From Anarhynchus alexandrinus (lineage: Eukaryota; Chordata; Aves; Charadriiformes; Charadriidae): a stretch of DNA of 64,000 nucleotides. Positions within the stretch are counted from its first letter, which is position 1. The number at the start of each line of letters is the position of its first letter. The DNA is taken from positions 1,982,019-2,046,018 of the forward strand of contig VUYV01000125.1 of NCBI GenBank assembly GCA_008711295.1. The letters are read 5' to 3'. This document shows, piece after piece, positions 56,483 through 64,000 of the stretch. The notes below the pieces were generated by a model, which saw only the letters and a list, made by a program, of their open reading frames with translations, was not told where the DNA came from and did not search any database. The position numbers and the translations under genes are program-made.

Positions 56483-59400
56483 TAAAAACATGAGTAGCTT
56501 TTATAAATGGAAATGCCAAAGAATACAAGTAATAGTCTGGTTTCTATAAAAGGCTCTGTCTCACAAAACAATCTGCTGCACAAACCCAAAACAAATCTCT
56601 AAAACAATATTCACGTGTTAACATTACAGACTATGCTTGCCTTTTACCTGTTTACCTATTCAAAATAGAAACCAAGAAATACTGAATCAAAGAGGAACCT
56701 AAGTAGCAAATTATCTTCACTATCCCCCAGTACTGTTACTACAGAAGATACTTAGAGTCAAAGGGTTCCCCTCCCAAGGTAGCTCATCCTCGGGGCTGTG
56801 ACACTGCCTATACCCCATTACAACTCTTCTTTACTCTGCTTTACCTATAGAGAACCCAGAATGAAAAGGTTGTAATTTGGTCCTCTGGTGTAATTGTAAC
56901 ACCACTTGTAACAGGGACTGAATTTTCTGTAGTTCCTCGTATCTCCCAGTTACCCATGAAAAGCCAAAGGATATTGACAAAGTAAGTTCTGCATCTGCTT
57001 TTGGTTCAGTGAAAGCCGGTGTGAGAAATAAGCAACATCATCTTCTTACTTATTTTTTTTCTTGGTTCCATACACTATCAAGAATTTTTAATCAATTTTC
57101 CTTGTTATTTTGCTGAATATTTGGGAAGGCTCTGTGGATTATATTCCTGTAATGGTTTTGTTCATTTATGAATGTGTGATGTCTTAGACATTTAAGGAGA
57201 AACAAAATGTATGTAAGTACAAATTAATGAATAATGCCGTGGTTTTCTTTCTTACTTTTAACACAGCCATTGGCCAGCTGTTAAACAATCAGACCTGGTA
57301 TAACTTTGATTTAGTATGTGCCAGTGTTTTGAGCCATCGCCACCCTCTCCTTGGGCCCCAGGTCCAAAACAGGGTGAAATTTTAGCAGTTTCCAATGTAT
57401 CTATTCTTAACTGAACATGAAAACCTCAAATAGTTCATAAAAAGCAGAAGAAGCTCAAATGTTGGTGTTGAAAGCAAATGAAGTAACACTCAGCTATCAG
57501 AGTCCACTGGCACGTGTTGTACTCGTTGAAAAGAAGAGCAAGCCTCCAGACAATTACTTTATTTTCTATGACTCTTGAGATCCAGAGAAATTACCTCCTT
57601 TGAATATTAAGCATACAACACGGACCAAAATGATCTCCATCTTCCCTGGGTTATACACATCAAAGAAGGCAGAAAAGTTCAGCAAAACTGCTGAACGTTT
57701 GAATGTGTTGATAGAGTATGGCTGATACGGTGCACCACTGGGATGATACTTAATTCACTAATATGTGCTCAGTAAATATGTGGAGAGAGTGAACCATTTT
57801 ATTCATCTTTTGTGTTAAGGATGAACTTCTAATGTAAAGACCTACCCAGAGAATAGAACATCACATGTGTTTGATTTATAAAACTGTGTAAAGGTTTGCC
57901 AAAGCTGTCACAGTATGATAGCTTTGGCCACTTATTTTTCCAGATCTTCACTTTGAGTACTACTGCTTGCTTGGGAATCTTTTTTTTTTTTTTTTCCCCA
58001 AACAGAATTTAATAAATGTAGAAATGTTGAGAGTTCTGAAGAGGTTATTTGCCCTAATCACGGTTAATTGCTAGCTAAAGCCAAAGTCTTTCTGCTGATA
58101 CACCTGTGCAACCCCAAGCCTGCAACTCTGGGTCTACAGCCCATGAAATGCAACCTCAGTGATACAGCTTCACAAAACTGCATTTTGACTAATCCTAAAA
58201 CAAAAAGAAACAAATGTGTTAAATAAGCTTGTTGAAGTCGACAGCAGCCTGCATATGTCAAACCAACACAGGAATTATCAGCAACTCCATACTGGGTTCA
58301 TCCTTTTTCTGTAACATATTGCTGAGTGTAGTGACCCTGAAAATAAAAGCAATTTGGATTCTGCTAATGTGATTTCTGGGTTGTTTTTTTTTTAGCATAG
58401 CACTAAATGCTAAAAGTGGCAGCTAAGGCACCATAGCAGTAAAGTCCTTACCCACAAATCCCTGCACCCACATCATGCAAAGATAGATCTGCCCATGTGG
58501 AGCTTTGCGTAGGACTGGGGTCCAATTTAGCCTCTCATCCACCTCTATCCTCAGTTTTCAAGCTGGTTTTCTTCTAGTTATTGGCACATACAGCACACAG
58601 AATCACATTCCTGATGTGACACATAACTGAACCAGCAATGGTGACTTTCAGCTATCCTTCAAATGATTACTAACTGAGGCTACGTACTATATAGATATTT
58701 TTTTCTCATAGACTGGGTTGTCTGGTAACATATAGTTTCAGTCAGAGAGCTCAAAACAACCAGTTTTAGCCATGCTAACCAAAGAAATGAGGGCAATCCC
58801 ACATGCTGCAGATGTTTATGTATATTTCAGTCAGAATTTTAACCCATTACCCAATTATCAACCAAATTTGACAAAAAGAGTAGCAGTTCCAGTTCTATAA
58901 GTGAAAATACATGGCTGGGGAGAAGAGAAAGACCGTTTCTAAGCTTTTCTGCATGAGAGGCCACATGAGTTCAACCCTCAGCCAGTACCAGAGAAGGCAC
59001 ACGTGTGAGCATCTGTGTGTGTGAGAGCAAGCGAGAGGTTGTGAAAGCCCCTCTGGTGGAAACAACATCAGGGAGATCTGAAACCACATAAGACACCAGA
59101 GAACAAAGTCATAAGAGCTAATATGGAAGAAACCAGTACACACAAACATGTTTTTTTTCCATTGTATGAACTAAGATTCAGAACTGTGTCTCACTGTGTG
59201 CCCTTTACAGGTAATTTCCGAAACTCTGAATTGCACGTGTACACAGACTGGAAGCGAGTGTACTTACATGTGCGAGCAACCATATCATCATCAGCAAGAG
59301 CAACAAACTGATGAAAGTTTTATTCTTACCAAGTCTTATTTTTAAGCTGAACATATTCAGGTTCTCCGTGCCCCCTTCATGGATGAGCTGTTTCATAGGA

Positions 59401-59863
59401 GGCTGCAAAGCATCCTTGCCTCCTCTCCAAAGACAGGAGGAAATTGTGGTTCTCACTGGAAAAAGAAAGTGGCAGGGGTAAGCAGGGCCACAACTTAGGT
59501 TTCATGGGAGAATGAGAGTGAGAAAGCAAGGACAGACTGTGTTGCAGAAGTAATTGTAGCAGATTGCTGGTTTCAGCGTACAGCAGTGACTCTCCCTACC
59601 CTGTAGCTCTGTGCTGGAAGATGTCCTCAGCTCCTTTCAGTGAGCTGCTCTGCATCTCACAGGACAAGTGTCCTTTAGCAGGAAAGAATAATTCAGGCAA
59701 CCAAACAAAGCAGAGCAGCCTTGGCTCTCTGTGGTGGTGGAGACTCCTTCCAGGAGAACTGCAGAAACACCTATAAAAGGTATCATGGCGGGAAAGAGAG
59801 AGAGCCCTTGCTGGCAGGAGACCTGGGTGACAAACAGTTTGTTAGTAAGCCTTTCTTTGACAC
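56483..59863. other. AT-rich non-coding stretch
   Basis: No gene recognised over 3.4 kb. A T17 run is at about 57980-57996. A GTGTGTGAGAG-type short purine-pyrimidine run lies near 59012-59035. Open frames are below 86 codons. Confidence 0.5.
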
Positions 59864-59922
59864 TTAGAATCATAGAATTCATAGAATATCTCAAGTCAGA
59901 AGGGACCCATAAGGATCATCCC
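59864..59922 (-). mobile_element. CR1 LINE, 3' tail stub
   Basis: About 58 bases only: octamer tail AGAATCATAGAATTCATAGA, then ATATCTCAAGTCAGAAGGGA followed by CCCATAAGGATCATC. This is the very end of a CR1 3' UTR in antisense. The extreme truncation is a usual outcome of target-primed reverse transcription. Confidence 0.88.
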
Positions 59923-62459
59923 TCCCTACCACTGAGCTATAATTGCTTTTATTTCCTTCCAACTGGAAAAGAGGGACAAATAAAGCTTTTGTTTTGCACT
60001 CATAACCCATGCATTCCTCCTGTCTTCATTCTGCAATAATGATTTAGGGCTCATCTCACTCACCTGAGCAATTCTTACTCATCTGTATGGCATGAGAATG
60101 AAAGTCTGCAGAATGAGGTTCATAGTTAGAAACTCCACGAAGATTAAATAGCCTACAGAAGGAGGAAGAATTCTTCAGAAAAGCTCCAAAGCTGCCTTGG
60201 TCACATATCTGTTGAAAAAGACCAAACAAAAGCATCCCTTCCCCATGATGTCTTGTCCAAAAAATCTTTCCAGCTACACAACACTAAGTATATATAACTA
60301 AAACTAAAATGAGGAAGTACCATTTACCAACTGAATTTCCTGAATTGCCCTTTGTTAAGACCTGTGTGAAACCTGCCAGTTAGATTAATTGATGATTTTG
60401 AAAATCAACAGAATGGGCAGAACTGTATAGTAATTGTATATATTACTGTAAGTATATGAGGAAAATCATGATTCTGTAATACAAGTTACATTGTTTAAGT
60501 AAGTCTTACACAGCCACACAAGTAACGTTTCACTGCAGACATTCTTAACATTAATCCATAACGTAACTAGCTGCAGCAAGAGAGAAGGAAAAAAAACCAC
60601 CCAGTTTGTAGCTATCCTGTATCTCAGACAGGGTGATATAACATAACATATGTTTTAAAATGATAAAGACTTCCAAGAATAAGACGCAGTTTCCAGAAAA
60701 ATATTCATACACGCCCAAACAAAAGCAAAATCCTGTAATAATTGAGTAATTGCAGCTTTCTGTATCCAAGAAGTTAAAAAAAAAATCCAGCCCAAACCAG
60801 CCCTTTTCAGTGGCTTAGCTGGTCAACACTCTTATACACAAAGCCCAGTGCTCTTCCCTAAAACCTAAGAATTAATCAGCATTATGTAAGAGATTTTTAT
60901 AACACTCTAAAAATACATTGTGAATTCCTTTCCAGTGTCGGACTGAGAAGCTTTAAAGTACTGCCACCCCTTCATCCCCCTTTTTAATAAAAACTGGATC
61001 TTCATTTCTGATACTAGAAACTTAAAATTTGTTTCAGTATTTGCGCCTCAAATCTCATTAATTACAATATTGGCCTCATGAGATACAAGTGCTGCTGCTA
61101 AGAGCAGTGTGTGTGCTCAAAATGATTGGAGCAAGGGCACAGATACACAGATACTATATGCATATAAACACTTTAAGAGAGAATTAATGACACATAAAAC
61201 TTCATAAGACTATTTGGATGTTTTCAAGTTGATTTACCTGCTTACTAAGCAAACTTTTGTATACACGTGATAACATTTTCTTTGTGTGATGCTGATAGAC
61301 AATACACCATGACAGTATTCCTGCAAGGCAGTGGTAACATTAGCCTGGCAAATCTACAGCAGAGTCCTATGAGTACCTTTTTCCTTTTTGTGCTCTATTT
61401 TTCATATGCATAATAAATAAGTACTAGCACTATTTCTGTATTTTCCACTGAAGGATCTCTAAGCAAAATTACAAAGTCATCACCTGAGCGTTAACATTAG
61501 CCTGGGAACCAGACCTGTAAAGAGGAGAAGTTTTAACATTGTTCCTGGGGACAGAGCCATCCTCCTCACGTCCAAGCATCCATCCCTGCCTCCCAAAGTG
61601 CCTTCCACTCTGCCCCAATTCACAATTTGATCTATGAACATGCCAGGCATTTGCAGTCCTTCTGACCAAAATATATCACAAGAATGCAAAAAAAGTATAT
61701 GAAGAACAATAACAAAGATTTTCAGCTGTGGAAATCTTATCATGGCATGCATATCCAAGGACATTACAGCAATCTCATCATTGCATTTTTAGGAAACACC
61801 TCAACATTGTCCTTTTGCAGAACAAAACTGTTCCCCATACAAGGCCGACACAACACTGACATAGCCATCTTCTCAAAATAACGCCCTTCAAACCACAAAC
61901 AAATCAATCAAAACTATTGAGGCAAACAAGAGATTTCACAGGGGGGGGAAGAAAAAAACAAAGAAGATGCAAAGAGGACTGCCTTGCCCAGGAATGATTT
62001 CACAATTGTTATCAGTTTCATGTGAAAGCCGTGCTGATACTATGGCTGATGGGTGGCTGTATAAAGCCTTGAATGGGAGGTAGTCAACGTATCTGCTGGG
62101 ATGATAACAGCGCTTCCACAAGGACAAGCAAATATGGAGATGAAAATTGCAGTGTGGATTACGATGATCCTGTCCCAAAGTAAGCGTCAACTATCCTTTG
62201 TGTGTTTGCCCAAGGATATCCATGTTCACTCTTTTCCTTCCCTCAGCGACTGTTATTTTTTTATATTTTACAGACAACCCAAGCCCTTCTTTGTTCTCTG
62301 TCCTGATTCTTTCTCTGCCTCTCTTTGTACCATTTTCCGCTACCTGTATTCACACTGAATGCAATCAGTCACATGGCTAGCCTCCACCTGAACTCCATGG
62401 TACAAGACATGTAAGCATTATTCCGTAGGAATAATAACAATAATCTCCGTAGGGCAAAA
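59923..62459. other. AT-rich non-coding stretch
   Basis: No gene recognised over 2.5 kb. A G9 run lies at about 61941-61948. Open frames are below 95 codons, without motif. Confidence 0.5.
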
Positions 62460-62700
62460 TATCTCCCTTTGGTTCATGCTTCATTAACGTGCCCTTCTCA
62501 GACTCTCTCCCTAGTCTTTCCCCCCTTTTATCACCCAAATTCTCTTTGCATTGTTCTTGTAATTCTTTCCTTTTTTTATCCTCACCCATGGCCATTTTCA
62601 CCTCCTTCATTTCCTCTGTTAGCTTCTCCCACCCTTCCCTTCGTTCCTTCCTTGCTTCTGTTCTCCTGCCATTTCCCGCATACTTTCTTCTCCCACCATA
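62460..62700. repeat. Pyrimidine-rich low-complexity tract
   Basis: The plus strand is predominantly C and T over about 240 bases (CCTTTTTT, CTTCCTTG, TTCCTTCC-type runs), without a fixed unit. The 166-codon minus-strand frame at 62377-62877 is a by-product: its purine-rich strand reads Lys/Glu/Arg/Gly-rich text. Confidence 0.75.
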
Positions 62701-63479
62701 ACCGGCTGTTGCCACCTTGCTCATGGTTTGTCCTCTGGTTTTGCTGGCGTAACTTGGAAGCCAGTGGGAGCCTTGGTCCTGCCACGATGTGGAGGACGGG
62801 GTGACCGCTGCCAGCAGGCTGCACGGAACGCCTAACGCGTTTCTTTCACTGGATCCACTCCAACCACTCTCTCCCACCGACCTGTTAATACAAAAAAAAA
62901 AAACAAAAACAAAACAGCGGGGCTAAAGCCTGCGACAGACAACCAACTTTGGCACAAAATGGCTTTTGCTGTGCTGTGCTTTAACCTCATGAGTGATTGC
63001 AGAGAGGTGCACATCCCACACAACCCGCACGGTGGGCAGCTACGAGCGCCCCGGACCCTTCAGCCTCTCGCCCCGTCCTCTTGTCTCTGTGACTCCATCG
63101 CTAATTTGTTCCAGTTGCTCATCAAGACTCCCTTAATCCCCCCTCCCCAACAATTCCACCTCACCAACCATTTCCTTCACTCTAGCAGCTCAAAATCCAG
63201 GGGATTTTTTTTTTCTTCCCCCTGCAGCTCCAACAATGATAAACAGATGCCGTTGGTCTATGCCTCCTACAACTTGCCTCCTCGAGTTTTGCATGGCCCA
63301 TATTGCCCGTGACCTTTGCCTGCCGACACCACGGGGGAGACGGGCGTATTCACAACCCGGCCTGACCAAAAAAAAAAAAAAAANTAAACACGGAAAGCCC
63401 CCTCGGGTTACGCACGTGAGCGGGTTTACCAGATTAGCCACACGCGTGTAAGGATAAGCAGGTATCAACATCTGCAGGA
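62701..63479. other. Non-coding approach to the second CpG island
   Basis: GC content rises towards the right. An A-rich run lies at 62891-62915, and an A16 run at 63368-63383 is followed by an undetermined base at 63384. The sequence after it (GTTACGCACGTGAGCGGG) is CpG-rich. No coding exon is supported. Confidence 0.5.
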
Positions 63480-64000
63480 TTTGGGATGACACCTTGGCAG
63501 GACGGGCAAAGACGACCCAGAGACCCCCGGGGCGCTGCGAAAAACGCCGGGTCCCCGGGGCTGCTCTCCTCCTGTCTTCTCTCTGGAGCATGGAAGGATT
63601 TGCAATGTACCTTCAAAGATATCGAATCATTTCTTTGAATTTTCTTTAGACAATTTTTTTTGGGGGGGTGGGTTTTTATTTATATTTTATTTTATTTTTA
63701 TTTTTAGGGTTTTCCAAGACAGGCCGCTCTGGCTCAGGAAAGCTCTCCCCCCCCAGTGCCGCTCCAGGCCGGTCTCGCCCCGAAGCCCACCAGGCCCGAG
63801 TTGCCCTCCGGCTACCAGAGGGTGTCCGCGCGCCCGCCGGCGAGACCCCTCCGCACGGGGCCGGCCCTGCCGTGACAGGACCGCCACCCCCGCCCCGTCC
63901 CTTCCCCTCGGACCCTGCCGGCAGGGACGGGTTCGACCCCCGGGGCGCTGAGGGACTGGGGGCGCCGGGCGGGGTGGAGGGGTGGTCCTGAGGGGCCGGG
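63480..64000. promoter_or_regulatory. CpG island 2 (left part), candidate promoter
   Basis: GC- and CpG-dense from about 63500 to the window end, interrupted by a T-rich run (about 63650-63710). Many CCGG, CGCG and GGCGG words occur. The island continues past 64000. It may be the promoter or first exon of a gene to the right, but orientation and identity cannot be read. The 107-codon frame at 63668-63991 is proline/glycine-rich and likely compositional, although its 3' end is near the window edge and a first coding exon cannot be excluded. Confidence 0.7.

Noticed and set aside
59770..59800. TATA-like CCTATAAAAGG just before an ATG
   Set aside because: The ATG lies within about 10 bases of the TATA-like word, too close for a real start site, and no coding frame of note follows.
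62377..62877. 166-codon minus-strand frame, Lys/Glu-rich
   Set aside because: Produced by the purine-rich strand of a pyrimidine tract. No domain.

Overview
This window looks like a bird nuclear genome, most likely a non-coding stretch of a macrochromosome. The main evidence is the repeat content. All recognisable interspersed retroelements are CR1-type LINEs. Most are short 5'-truncated copies, and several end in the avian ATTCTATG octamer tail. I see no Alu, L1, B1 or other mammalian-type repeats. The background is AT-rich, with two GC-rich, CpG-rich islands. Nothing suggests bacterial, viral or organellar DNA: no operons, no packed long ORFs, no rRNA and no tRNA that I could recognise.

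I found no host protein-coding exon that I can support. Every long open frame is a LINE remnant, an artefact of the 756-base run of N, or a chance frame in GC-rich or pyrimidine-rich DNA. The window is best described as a gene desert or a large intron/intergenic block, with candidate regulatory DNA embedded in it.

Layout. 1-2.8 kb: unremarkable, ending in a CR1 tail. 3.7-6.3 kb: a plus-strand CR1 split by a later minus-strand CR1, with an assembly gap inside the inner element. 6.3-17 kb: AT-rich, with one decayed CR1 3' end (8.2-8.4 kb) and scattered ancient repeats. 17.1-20.4 kb: GC rises to a strong CpG island (about 18.3-19.8 kb). The island holds a (GT)n microsatellite, an AT-rich motif-dense insert and a possible 89-base intron, and a CR1 borders its right edge. 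20.4-27.7 kb: a minisatellite and the best-preserved CR1 3' half (26.1-26.9 kb). 27.7-30.3 kb: a long, very old CR1 carrying decayed endonuclease, reverse transcriptase and 3' regions. 30.3-46.5 kb: AT-rich, with ancient palindromic repeats, an exon-like hairpin near 36.0 kb and an enhancer-like motif cluster near 41.1-41.6 kb. 46.5-60 kb: three minus-strand CR1 pieces, one with a CpG-bearing octamer tail and one retaining reverse transcriptase motif A. 62-64 kb: a pyrimidine-rich tract, then the left part of a second CpG island cut by the window end.

No genes can be shown to act together here. The most useful leads are the two CpG islands as candidate promoters, the two non-coding segments that look like developmental enhancers, and the nested CR1 history. 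No search or alignment was run; family assignments rest on recognising sequence and short translated motifs.
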